Source: Glebionis coronaria
Taxonomy: Eukaryota; Streptophyta; Magnoliopsida; Asterales; Asteraceae
Assembly (NCBI GenBank): GCA_025667525.1
Contig: CM046875.1
Span: 530,373,079-530,437,078 of the forward strand
DNA length: 64,000 bases
Direction of reading: 5' to 3'
Positions 46,801 through 58,191 of this stretch are shown one piece after another. The translations under genes and the position numbers were made by a program. The notes beneath the pieces were generated by a model. It was not told where the DNA came from and did no database searches. It was given only the letters and a program-made list of their open reading frames with translations. Position 1 is the stretch's first letter; every line of letters begins with the position of its first letter.

Positions 46801-47840
46801 TCTTCTTCGTCACGTAGACGCATCTCATCATCCTTACCCTTTCCCTTCTTACCCTCAGTCTTCTTCTTCTTGGTTTCGGGTTCAGGTAACGCGGCTGGTT
46901 GTTTGCGTTTGCCTTTACTCTTAACCGTTGTAGACGAGTCTTCTCAAGTCTGAAGGTTTGCTTTCAGCTTCTTGATTTCTAGCTGCAGTAGCTTGTAATC
47001 AGCAGAACCTTTGATTTTCTCAGATAGAAGGTAATCAGGAATAGGACCCGGAATCACACCAATAGACGGTCCTTCATGTCTCAGATCCACAGTATCATCA
47101 GCTTCTTCAGTGTGATAACGACTTGCTGCACGCCTATCAATAGTTGCATCATTTTTCATAAAATAATTAATGATAAGCTTAATAAACCTTGGATAAGGAA
47201 AGAAATTTGTCTTCATCTTCTTGTTTTGGAAGAGTTGAAAGGTGAATTCTTCCCATATCAACAATGCATAATCGGCATTTGCAGCTTTGTACATGCCATA
47301 GAAGAGGTTTATGATAGGACTGCGCAGAGCATCATGTCCAGTGGTTTTTGGTGTAAGACATCTACTGAGAATACCCATCAATGCTCTCCAAGGTTGTCCT
47401 ACTTTAGAAGAGGTTAACTCAGACGCATTTCGTATGTCTGGACATCCAAGAGCCTCGAACCATTCCACAAGATCATCTTTAGTAGGATCCCTCGAAAATG
47501 ACATGCCTTTGGGTGTATCCCGTATACCAAAAATCTTACGGAAGTCTGAAACTGTGAGCGTCTGCTGCTTGTTGTCGATGGTGAAGGTGATCTTGTTAGA
47601 AGTAAATTCCTTGGTAGCCCAAAATTCAAACATATACTCATAAGGCACCGAGGCAGTACTCCTAAGGGCGTTCTTAAAATGGGATTGATCAAGGATTGCG
47701 ATGGCTACTTTAAATCCATGGTGAGTGGATTTGGAGACTTGCTTCAGCCGGTAGTTGTTGGGTATAAACTTAAGGGTTCGTGCTTTAGCAATAGCGGCTT
47801 CCCTAGAGTCTTGGATTGCTTGTACTGTTGGATTAGTCAT
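43893..47840 (-). pseudogene. Copia-XL env-position ORF, about 1,316 codons with two stops
   Basis: One frame from ATG 47840 to the stop at 43893, broken only by TGA (46944-46946) and TAG (45423-45425). It sits between pol and the 3' LTR, where retroviruses carry env. Part 1 (298 aa) has a globular domain (FEFWATKEF, ITFTIDNKQQTLTVSDFRKI, IINLFYGMYKAANADYALLI). Part 2 starts Lys-rich and Pro-rich, then has a long coiled coil (about 46080-46380 in DNA) and an Asp/Glu run (about 45640-45790). Part 3 has VEDLQLGVESYQRKLNLTRP and GTLILVRDKLEHLN near its end. I see no signal peptide or clear membrane span, so env function is not shown. Similar ORFs, as I recall, recur in Asteraceae copia-related gene models without known function. 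Confidence 0.72.
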
Positions 47841-47845
47841 TGTAT

Positions 47846-47859
47846 CTGCTTAAGATAAG
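47846..47859 (-). promoter_or_regulatory. Possible splice acceptor before the env-position ORF
   Basis: Minus strand TCTTATCTTAAGCAG ends six bases before the ATG at 47840. It could allow a spliced subgenomic mRNA. Inferred only. Confidence 0.35.
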
Positions 47860-47980
47860 ACATGAAAGGTTGATGCACAAAAACATATAAATATATATCA
47901 TTCTTATTTCTAAGCATAATACAGTTCATAACATAATACAACAAGTACTTAGATCAAAACACCTATCAATTAAACAACTC

Positions 47981-48625
47981 TTCATTCGGAACTTTGCTTC
48001 ATTCGGAACTCCTTCATTCGGAACTTCCTTCATTCGGAACTCCTTTATTCGGAACTTCCTTCATTCGGAACTCCCTTCATTCGGAACTTCCTTCATTCGG
48101 AACTTCCTTCATTCGGAACTTCCTTCATTCGGAAGTCCTTCATTCGGAAGTCCTTCATTCGGAAGTCCTTCATTCGGAAGTCCTTCATTCGGAAGTCCTT
48201 CATTCGGAAGTCCTTCATTCGGAAGTCCTTCATTCGGAACTTCTTCATTCGGAAGTCCTTTATTCGGGACTTCTTCATTCGGAAGTCCTTCATTCGGAAC
48301 TTCTTCATTCGGAAGTCCTTCATTCGGAAGTCCTTCATTCGGAACTTCTTCATTCGGAAGTCCTTCATTCGGAACTTCTTCATTCGGAAGTTCTTCATTC
48401 GGAACTTCTTCATTCGGAAGTCCTTCATTCGGAACTTCTTCATTCGGAAGTCCTTCATTCGGAACTTCTTCATTCGGAAGTTCTTCATTCGGAACTTCTT
48501 CATTCGGAAGTCCTTCATTCGGAACTTCTTCATTCGGAAGTCCTTCATTCGGAACTTCTTCATTCGGAAGTTTTGTTCAAAAATTCCTTCATTCGGAAGT
48601 TGGTATCCAGTGTTCATTCGGAACT
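47981..48625. repeat. 15-bp minisatellite A of Copia-XL, about 43 units
   Basis: Units TTCATTCGGAAGTCC and TTCATTCGGAACTTC. Up to 48230 most units are of one type; afterwards the two alternate, giving a 30-bp higher-order unit. GAACTTC and GAAGTTC in neighbouring units are reverse complements. Because 15 is a multiple of 3, long open frames arise on both strands (for example 47994-48647 and 48632-48093), which I do not call as genes. Confidence 0.96.
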
Positions 48626-49918
48626 TTTTCAAACGAAACTAAGATGATTATTCTAGCGCGTTTGTGAGTTTCTAAGGCAATCTAAGGCAATTTAATCATC
48701 ATTTAAACAATTCCGAGCAAAACCCACCATAAATCCCTGATCAATTAAGCCTAAATTGGGGCGAACGAACCCTAACTAGATTTAAATAGATTATCTGAAT
48801 TAATCAGTTGGATTTACATGATTTAAACGAATTAGAGTTTAAATAATTGATGTTATTTACCTTGTTTGTTGAAAGAACAGAATCGGATGAATAAAGGGAT
48901 GATTTCTTGGAGCTTGTGTGTGTGATTATTCAACAATGGCGGCAAAGATAGAAATAAACAGTGAAAGGAATAGTGAGGAGCGGGGTGTTTTGATTTTTTG
49001 ACTTAGGTCAATTTTGACTAGTTCCAATAAATCTCACTTTTAGTCCCTCTATTATCTATACTTTTCCTTTTTGTTTCTAATTTTTCCATTTCACCTAACT
49101 CTTGTTAAACGTACACACAACTTAGCAAGCGCAATCTATTAGCATATCTCCAATATCTAAAAACAATGCTTATCACTTAGAACGAACACAAGTCGTATTC
49201 TAAAGCAAAACCACTCAATTACCATGTAGCCCTTAATTTTCACATTCACTTTTGAAAATCAATTTTAATGACAAAGATGATTTTAATATTTTCTCCCCCT
49301 TAAACGATGACCCGTTTTCTATTTAAAGAGCTGTAGTCATTGTTTAAAGAGTCAAATATTGATGAAGGCATTTCCAATTTATATCTTGAAAAAGTTTGAT
49401 TCGTGGTGTCAATAAGATTTCTCTTATTTTAACAAATTAATGCACTGAGACGTACACAAATTCGTGTTAGACCAAGTTATAAAGTAAACTTGATCCCTTT
49501 GCATGATTTGGCTTGTAAATCACGCCCGAGAAAATTAATTCCCGTTCTGAGCCAACGTTTTCCAAGGAAATACGTGACTTTAATATGAAAACCGGGTTGC
49601 AGTCTGAAATAACTACAAGCCATAATGGGCATGTTTTAAAAATGTACAACTTTTATACGGACTCTATTTATGGCACCGTGTCAATATTGATCGACATTTC
49701 TAAGGCCGTAAATATTACCGTACTAAAAGACATGCCCGATTTAAAAACGAAAAATATTTTTGGATTTTCTGGATTTTATAATTTTTATGGCTTTTCTAGG
49801 TTTTATATTTTTTATGGTTTTTGTTGGTTTTATATTTTTGTATTTTCTTTTGTGGTTTATATGTTTACTATAATATACATGATCACGAACAAAGGATACT
49901 CTGAATAGTTTACCACGA
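48626..49918 (-). other. Copia-XL spacer between pol and minisatellite A
   Basis: Non-coding. It has an internal PPT-like tract at 49291-49303 (minus strand TTTAAGGGGGAGAA) and a TTTTATATTTTTTATGG-type low-complexity stretch at 49760-49865. The antisense ORF at 49585-49908 covers that stretch and is unconvincing. Confidence 0.65.
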
Positions 49919-51601
49919 CTATTCAGCTGATTCTTCTGCCAACTCTTTAAGGGTCGCTGGAGTGAATGATTTCATGCCAAGCTTGTCGATCAAAAACTCA
50001 ATTCGTCCTCGATCTAATGCTTTGGTGAACATATCCGCCAGCTGGTACTCAGTAGTGACAAAATACAGCTCGATCACTCCGTTCTCCACCTGCTCTTTAA
50101 TGAAATGGTAGCGAATGTCTATGTGCTTGGCCCGGGAGTGTTGAACATAGTTGCAGCAAAGGGCAATGGCGCTCTTGTTGTCACAATACATCGGGATTTT
50201 GTTGAATCCTAAACCATAGTCAGTTAATTGTGATCTCATCCAAAGGACTTGAGCACAACAACCGGACATGGCGATGTATTCAGCCTCCGTGCTAGAAATT
50301 GCAGCGCTTTTCTGCCTTTTTGAAGACCAACTTATCAACCTATCTCCAAGGAGTTGCACAGATCCAGACGTGCTACGCCTCGTGTCTTGACATCCAGCAT
50401 GATCGGCATCTGCATATGATATTAAAGCAATAGAGGAATCTTTCGGATACCATAGACCACGATGAAGTGTTCCTTTTAGATATCGAAAGATCCTTTTCAC
50501 AACATGTAAGTGCTTTTCGGTAGGCCGAGCCTGATACCGGCCACACATGCATATAGAAAATTGCAAATCAGGCCTGCTAGCAGTCAGATAGAGAAGGGTG
50601 CCGATCATTCCACGGTAAAGTTTCGGATCGACAATAATCCCATCCCTATCTTCATCTAACTTGGTTTTCTCTACCATTGGAGTGTCCACGGGGTCACAAT
50701 TTTCAAAATTATATTTCTTTAAAGATTCAAGAGCATATTTGGATTGATTTATAAAGATGCCTCTGGGATTTTGAGAAATCTGTAATCCTAAGAAAAATGA
50801 GATTTTTCCCATCATTGACATCTGAAAGCGTGTGGACATTATCTTCTCAAATCGATTTGACAATTCTATGTTAGTGGCAGCAAATATTATATCATCAACA
50901 TAAATTTGTACCAGAATCATGTCGTTGCCTTCCTTGAGAGTGAAGAGAGTGGGGTCCACTTTGCCTTTGGAGAAGCCTTCCGAAATGAGATATGTTGACA
51001 GGAGATCATACCACGCGCGTGGAGCTTGTTTCAACCCGTAGAGAGCCTTCTTAAGCTTATACACATGATTTGGAAACTCCGTGCTAACGAACCCATCTGG
51101 CTGACTAACATAGACTTCTTCCCTTAGTTCACCGTTCAAAAATGCCGTCTTCACATCCATTTGATAGACGATCATATTCATATGAGCAGCATACGCAAGG
51201 AATAGTCTAATCGCCTCCAATCTAGCCACAGGAGCAAAAGATTCTTCAAAGTCTATACCCAAAGCCTGTTTATATCCTCTAGCAACCAATCTAGCCTTAT
51301 TTTTCAATACGGCACCCATCTCATCAAGTTTAACCTTATAAACCCACAACAAAGTAAGGATGTTAACCTTGTCAGGGAGAGGAACTAATTCCCATACTTC
51401 AAGTCTTTGGAATTCATTTAGTTCCTCTTGCATGGCTTCAATCCAAGATGATTGAGTCATAGCCTGCTGCCAATTTTTGGGTTCAACTTCAGAGAGAAAT
51501 GCATCAAAGTAACAATATAGTGCACTCTCTTGTAATTGATGGCGTGTAGAGACTGGTCGATCTAGATCTCCAATAACATTCCTGATTGGGTGATCTTTTG
51601 T
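49919..51601 (-). pseudogene. Copia-XL reverse transcriptase and RNase H
   Basis: The open frame from 51460 (513 codons), with in-frame sequence up to the stop at 51602-51604, encodes the C-terminal Pol of a Ty1/copia element. RT motifs: [40 protein letters not shown] (near residues 99-118), [11 protein letters not shown] and catalytic YVDD at residues 187-190. RNase H follows, with [10 protein letters not shown] (Asp 351), [24 protein letters not shown] and [13 protein letters not shown], ending in LADMFTKAL. All catalytic residues are present and the domain itself has no stop. It can only be made as part of Pol if the upstream TAG is passed, hence pseudogene. Confidence 0.92.
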
Positions 51602-53233
51602 CTATTTTGTGCTATGGTTTTCAATCCTAGGTGGTCTGGAGTGAACAATAGAAGGAGCTTCTTCTGAGGTAGACGCGGCTGAAGGGTTTTCAGGGATCGC
51701 TACACCAAAGAAAGGAAGCTCTTGCAAGTGAGCATATTCCAAGTCGTGATCAGTAGAATCCTCTTCCACATCATTAGGCACAAGTAGGGGTGATGATTCA
51801 GGTGTAGTTTGAGAATCACTTGGTGAAGGTGCATCCGGTTCAATGTGAATTGTAGATGCATTAGATAAAGGTTCATTAGCTTGAGCAACCACTTCAGGTA
51901 TTGGAGCAATTACTACAGGTGCTGGAACTTCATCATTTGGTGGATCAAAGAATTCATCAAACAACGGTTGAAGCAGTTTATCCCACTCAGGCCTTGTTGG
52001 TGGTAAAAATGATGTAGAAGTAGGATTATTGGGAACTAATCCGGAACTAATTGAACCGGGTCCCATCTCATGAAGCGCGGGTTCAGAGCTGTGTTGCTCA
52101 GAAGCCATCGCTGTCAGCTCGTCGAAATCTGCGTCCATAGTTTCTACAATCTTGCCAAGACGACGGTTATAGATTCGGTATGCTTTCTTGGACGGTGAGT
52201 AACCAATGAAAATACCTATATCGACTTTTGGTTGAAGCTTACCCAAGTTCTCACTATTGATGTTTGGATAACACAGAGCACCAAACACATGAAAAAATGA
52301 AACATCGGGTTTGCGGTCATGTAGAAGCTCATAAGGTGTTTTTCCATGGCGTTTCCGAATGATAGAACGGTTTTGGGTGAAACATGCAGTAGAAATAGCC
52401 TCTGCCCACAAGAACAATGGAGCGTTCGCATAAATAAGCATGGTCCTAGCAGCTTCCATAAGTGTACGATTCCGTCTTTCAACGACACCGTTTTGTTGTG
52501 GAGTGCGTGCAGCGGATGTTTCATGTGATATACCAACTCCTTCATAATAATCACGAAGAGTCTGGTTGACGAACTCTGTGCCATTGTCTGTACGAATACG
52601 GCGGACAGTGGTATTCAAACGTACCTGAATGAATTTCAGAAAAGTGATGATAGCCTTCGGTGCTTCATCCTTTGTACGTAGAAATCTAACCCATGTAAAC
52701 CTGGAGAAATCATCCACAATTACCAGAATGAATTTCTTACCGCTCACACTTTCAGTTCTCATCGGCCCACAAAGATCCATATGCAAAAGATGAAGTTTTT
52801 CTTGATTGGTGTCTTCAGCTTTGGGCCTGTATGATTTCTTGGTACTTTTCCCTCTTGAGCACGCGGAACATAAATGGTCCTTGTGAAATTTGAGCTTAGG
52901 AAGACCACGAACTAATTCGTTTTTAGCCAGATGATTAATAGCATCAAAGTTAAGATGAGATAATCTGCGATGCCATAACCATGACTTGGTCTTAGATGCT
53001 TTAGAGAGAAGACATACTGGAGAGGCGGCCATCATGTCTTGTAGAGACAACGTATAAAGATTTGCACCACGAGATCCCTTCAACAAATCTTTTCCTTCCA
53101 AGTTGCGGATGAAACAAGTGTGTTGTCGAAAAGCAACCTCAAGGTTGGAATCACAAAACTGTCCCACTGAGAATAAGTTATGACCAAGACCTTCTACATA
53201 GTATACCCTAGAAATCGTCACGTTTCCAATCTA
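51602..53233 (-). pseudogene. Copia-XL integrase
   Basis: Open from 53230 (just after TAG 53231-53233) to TAG 51602-51604. The pre-integrase zinc finger has His84, His89, Cys118 and Cys121 (WLWHRRLSH, LCSAC). The catalytic core has Asp149 (LLHMDLCGPM), Asp212 (RTDNGTEF) and Glu248 (QQNGVVERRN), with exact DX35E spacing (numbering from 53221). A GKTPYELLHDRKPDVSFFHV segment and a Pro/Ser-rich linker lead to RT. The catalytic set is complete, but the frame is closed at both ends by TAG. Confidence 0.9.
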
Positions 53234-53400
53234 ATATTCACCGTACCCCATAATCTTTGCTATATGATCATTCTCGAATTTAACCGTACCAAGAAACTTG
53301 CTGACGAAATTTCGGAGCATCGAGCGATTTCCGGTCATATGTTTTGAACAACCGGAGTCCAAATACCACAGGATGATTTGGACCACCTGAAAATATCACC
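53234..53400 (-). pseudogene. Copia-XL protease, frameshifted
   Basis: The copia protease signature WYLDSGCSKHMTGN is readable at about 53366-53325 and continues to GYGEY before TAG at 53231-53233. It is in the integrase frame, while the upstream Gag frame runs past it as an alternative reading (RWSKSSCGIWT) and stops at 53335, so one indel lies at about 53370-53400. The active-site Asp-Ser-Gly is intact. Confidence 0.82.
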
Positions 53401-55902
53401 ACACAAAGACAATGTAGAGGTATCGGAATCTGAGTGTTCCTTGTTATTAGCAGGTACAGATTTAATAATCTTAGATTTGCTAACTCTAGGTTTCTTAGAT
53501 TTCCTAGCCTTCTTTTTCTTAATAGGTGGTGTAGATTCTAGTTGGCTCAAATCCTGAGGTATTTCTTCACTGATAGGCACTATAGTGGGGGCTGACCTAA
53601 TTAAAGGGCGTTGTTTCCATACTTGAGTGCGAGTGTTCCTAACTAAAGGACGCTCAGACCTAACCTCAATAGATGCATTCCTAGTTAAAGGGCACATTTT
53701 TCCATCTAATGTAAAGGTCCTACCAGTGGGACGCCATTGCCAGCCAACTTGTGCACGAGTTCTACCCGTTGGCTTCCATTCAAGACCATTCTTAATAGCA
53801 TTCATTTCATTAACGTGATCAATCAGACACAAATCATGACGCTGGGAAAACATACATTCATTACAATTCCAACAATTTAAATCAGAATTCACGAATGGTT
53901 TAGGCTGCTGCACAGGCGCAGAGCTTTTAGTCTTAACATGATTCTTTTTATTTAAAACTGAACTAGCATTCCTATTGTGGACTTCTACTTTCTTCTTTGT
54001 GGCACTACTAGTGGAGGGCTTGATCTTAGCTTTCTTGAGTGGCGATCCTTTAGCCTTAGTAGTCTCTTTTAATCATGTAGAAGGCAAAGTGGGAACATTA
54101 GCAACAGATTTTAAAGGTGTCTTACTTGATTGTGCCAATGACGGTTTCGCTCCTGGAGTCTTATTAAATGGAGTGACAGCAATGGGCCTATTATTAAGTA
54201 GTGCAGAACCTAGTGTACCTATATATTGCAAATAAGCCAAGCAATATTGAACTCGCTTAACATATTCATGAGCCGAATAATAGTCGCTACTTGAGGGATC
54301 TAAGGCATAAAGATCGTCTAAAATATCCCTAAGAAGATCGACATGCTTAATGGCATTCCTCATATAATCATCATAGGTAACCTGGTTTCTCTTATGAAGC
54401 GGATTCTTATAAAGCACTACTGACTTGGTTGTTGGAGCACTAGTGGACGGTGCAGAGTCGGTAGCTAAGTTATCAACAACTTCTTGTCGGGTGAGAAGAA
54501 GTGTCTCCTTTAACTCAGCCAAAACCATATTTTTGTCTATGAGCAAGATGTTCAAGTCAGAGATTTCCTCGCACTTTTGGTTCAGTTGTTCAACATAATA
54601 TTGTTGCTGTGCCGCATTAAAAGCGAAGCGTTCTTCTAGTGAACCATAAAGAGCGGATAGTCCCTGTCTTGTTCGATCCATCTCCCCTATAACAGACGAT
54701 AGTCTAATTTCTAAGACTTGGTTTTTAGACTCTGCAGCCTCTAGTTCCAATTTTAATGTTTCCTTTGATGATACCTCTCTCTTCAATCTCATGATTTCTT
54801 CCTCTAATGTCTCAACAATTGCAATCATCTTGTCACTAGTCTCAACACTGTTTTCACAAACATTTGATATCAAAAGATTCTCATTTTGAGTTTGTTGTTT
54901 TAATTCTAAAGATATACAATGTTGTTCTAGTTGATTAAAGCGTTTTGAAAGTAAATTGTAGGAATCTTGTAGCTTTAAAAACTCAGCGTTAGATTCGTGA
55001 CAAGAATGATTATCTACCTCATTTACAGTATCAGCAACATTTACAGAAAGATTACAAACATCATCACAAATATCCTCACAAATATTCACAGCATCACAAT
55101 CAATCATAGCGGATGTAAGCTCATTCGAATAATTAACATTTACAGTAGTAAGCACATCACACGAGATTACTGCAGACAAGAATCGGTCATATTCGGTTAA
55201 AATCTTTTCCTTTTCAATTAGTTGTAGTTCGTAAGCGGTGTCCATTTCATAAAACACTTTTTGAACTTCACCAACTTCAAACTGAAGATTTTCTTTAAGA
55301 GATGCAAAACTTCTTTTTAGACTTTCGACAAACGGATTGATCTCAGTTTTAAACACCTCGTTCATGTGTTCGAAAGCCCATTCTCCGGCGTTTAGGCCAT
55401 TTGAAGTCGTACATTCCAAAATGACCTTGTCAAAGTTAGTAAAGTAACGATTAATCTCTTGCAAGTTTAACCATACAGTGCTAACAGGTGGAAGATCCTT
55501 TGGAATTTCCTTAGGACCTTCCATGTTGACAAGTGTAGGAAATGTACTAGGGTTTTCTTTCTCGAACATGTAGGTTGGTGCTGTAATGAGATCTTTGTCC
55601 ATATGGAAGCGAATTCTAAAATCCGTTTTTGCAAGCTCCTTATTCATTTTAAAATAATCACACTCGGGATATTTTGCAGAATTGTATGACCGATCCTCAT
55701 CAACTAGATCCTTACTTGTTCGATCACCGGGAAAAACAATCGGGTCTAAGGCCAATCCTAATTGAGTTGCATTATAAAGTCTAGGACTATGTCTTAAAGC
55801 TTGTTTTGCATACCGTGGATTAGGGGGAAGGCCTTTTTGACGTGATAAGTTAAATTCTCTAAATGAAGCATCAAATAAGTGCACTAGTTGAGAAGCAGCG
55901 TA
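53401..55902 (-). pseudogene. Copia-XL Gag-Pol linker with coiled coils
   Basis: This continues the gag frame after TAA (55903-55905), with a TGA at 54073-54075. The part at 55884-54076 has a conserved-looking N-terminal segment (FREFNLSRQKGLPPNPRYAK) and then long heptad-rich coiled coils (LEEEIMRLKREVSSKETLKL). The part at 53913-53401 has a Cys-rich patch (CWNCNECMFSQRHDLC), WKPTGRTRAQ and WRPTGRTFTLDGKMCPLTRN repeats, and a Lys-rich stretch. Such a linker between Gag and protease is, as I recall, common in Asteraceae copia elements. Its function is not known to me. Confidence 0.8.
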
Positions 55903-58191
55903 TTATCTTAAAAGTAAATAATCTAGACTTCTAATCTTATTAGTAGCATTAATCTCCATTTCATTCTTCTTAGATTCGAGTGATTCAAAATCTGTTTGAA
56001 GTTTTTGAAAATTAGTGACCACTAACTCCTTTTCTTTAAGTTCTTTAGACAAATTTGCTCTTAAGTTTTCAATTTCTTGCAAGTGACCCATTTGTTTATT
56101 TCTAAAATGATCATATTCGAGATTAGTTAGAACACTAGACGAAGGCACTAATTCCAAGGTTTGAACTTTCTCATTGCTTAAGGCAAGCTCATCAGACAAA
56201 TTCTTATTCTTAGCTATGGTTTCTAAGAATGCAGCATTCATTTGGCTAAGTAATGTAGCAGGAACCATGACCAAATCTTGTTGAGCAGGAGTAGGCGTAT
56301 GCGAAATGGGTCCCGGTTGTGATTCACTCAAAGTCTGGGGACTTACATTGATATTGCTATCATTGTTTGTCTCCTCATTTGAAAGACTCACTACCGAAGA
56401 TTCATTCGAATCAGCACTCTCTTGCACAACTTGATGTGGTTGAATACTAGCATTAGTGGTATTATCGGTGGTATTAATAAGTACCTCAGATCTCTTTTCT
56501 GGCCCTAAGCTGGAGATAGTTGCCATGAGAGCAGCCTTTGCAGATTGAAAGTCGTCACAGTCTGAGTCATACGCATCAAGATCATCGGCTTGGTATGCTG
56601 CATTCTGTGTGGTGACAACGTCTTGTTCAGCAATCCCTGGATCAGCAAGAAATGCAAGCTCCTCTTCATCAAGTTCCCTTCCTTGTGCCTGAGCATTGAC
56701 CAGATAAATCTTCTCAGCAAACCATTGTCCATCCCTTCTCCTCTTGGGTTTCTTACAATCCCTGGACATGTGACCCTCTTCCTTGCAGTTGTAGCATGTA
56801 ATCATTCGCAACTTGCCTGTGGTATTAGTCCGTGGAGCAGGATTGACCATTGGTGCCTGATTGACCGTGCGAGCATTGTTGGTTGATGTGGTAGGTCTCC
56901 CCTGATATGGTTGAATAGGCTGAACCATGACCCTGCCATTCTCAATAGTAGCTTGTTGACGAGAATTGGATGAATTCCTCAACTGATTGTTGGTTGGAGC
57001 TGATCCTCGAAATCCTCGTTTGCTTAATGTCTTAGTGAGATAAGCGGACAAGGAGGCTAACATTTCAACTGGGTCAGTTCCTTGTTGAAACTCAGGAATG
57101 GGGACTTCATCATTATCACAATACAAAGCTTGGTCTTGTTGAGGAGTACTCATGTGGTCAGAATAGCTTGATGGACCTGCAGCACTTTCTGGATAAGGAG
57201 AGTATGATGACTGACCATAAGGTGCAAAGCTTGCTGGTGAGTATGGGTGCGGTTGTGATGCATAGTGTGAAGGTTGTGGTTCTCTCTGAGGCGGAGGTGC
57301 ACTAAACCGATATTGTTGCTGATGTGAGGTGGGTGGTTGTGGCAGAATCGAGTATTCAGGGAAGCTTGGAGTCATGTACGGTGATGGATGAAAGGCTTGG
57401 TGTCCCATGATATAAGGAGTGTTGTTGTAAGACCGACTTGGTTGATTTGCCATCAAGGCTAAAGAATCAGGGTACATACCTCTAGGTGAACGGTGCATGA
57501 TCACATGTTTCTCATGCTGCTGAAGAAAAGCATAGATTTGATCCAAATTGCACTTATGCAAATCCCTGGTTAACTTGACATCGGTAATATACTGACCCCA
57601 TTCAGCTTGAGGTAAAGTATTCAGAAACTTGGTGTTAACCTGGAATGGAGCAATCTCGAGATTGTATACACTCAGATCATTCATGAGAGTGGTGAATCTG
57701 AAGTAGTAGTCATGTAGCGTTTCCCCTGGGCTGTATGTGAATGTATCAAACAGGTCATACAACTGACATTCCCTTTCCTGTTTGGTAAGAGACGTACCTT
57801 GTAGCAACACCTTTAAACGTTCCCATAAATCCTTTGCAACCGTATGCTTACTTACCAAACGATAAATATCATGCGGAAGAGCTTGGAGAATTGTCTGAAC
57901 AGCCTTGTCATCAGCATCAGCAATCAGTTGTTGTGCCGGTGTAAGTTCTTCAAATTCTCTTGGTCGAGTCACGTTATCCACCTCAATGGTACCATAGTCG
58001 AGTGGACCATTCAAAATCGATTTGACCATAAGCCTTCCGTATGTTGGTTTTCCCTTCAGGTATTGCAACATGCGACCCTGCAATGCCTCAAACACCTCTT
58101 TAATCAGCATCGGTGGACGATTATCAGTTCCCGTTAAAATTGAGATATCCGAAAGTGATGTCATCTGAGGCATTACTGAATTTGGATTCAT
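55903..58191 (-). pseudogene. Copia-XL Gag
   Basis: 762 codons from ATG 58191 to TAA 55903-55905; the reading frame goes on beyond the stop, so TAA looks like a mutation of a Gln codon. Residues about 1-250 are a copia Gag (UBN2-type) domain: LSDISILTGTDNRPPMLIKE, ADDKAVQTILQALPHDIYRL, KDLWERLKVLLQGTSLTKQE, ETLHDYYFRFTTLMNDLSVY. A Pro/Gln/Tyr-rich middle follows, then the zinc knuckle CYNCKEEGHMSRDC at residues 466-479 (56755-56796), and a coiled-coil tail. It packages element RNA in cytoplasmic particles. Gag alone could be made intact from this copy. Confidence 0.88.

Noticed and set aside
47981..48625. CRISPR array
   Set aside because: Contiguous 15-bp units with no spacers, and the DNA is a plant nuclear genome.
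47981..48625. Heat-shock element array (TTC/GAA alternation)
   Set aside because: Heat-shock elements need TTCnnGAA spacing of two bases; here TTC-G-GAA and GAA-C-TTC have one base between blocks.
47994..48647. 217-aa and 179-aa repeat ORFs (HSEVLHSE..., KDFRMKKFRM...) as genes
   Set aside because: The 15-bp unit has no stop in several frames, so long ORFs appear on both strands automatically. No start context, domain or conserved frame supports them.
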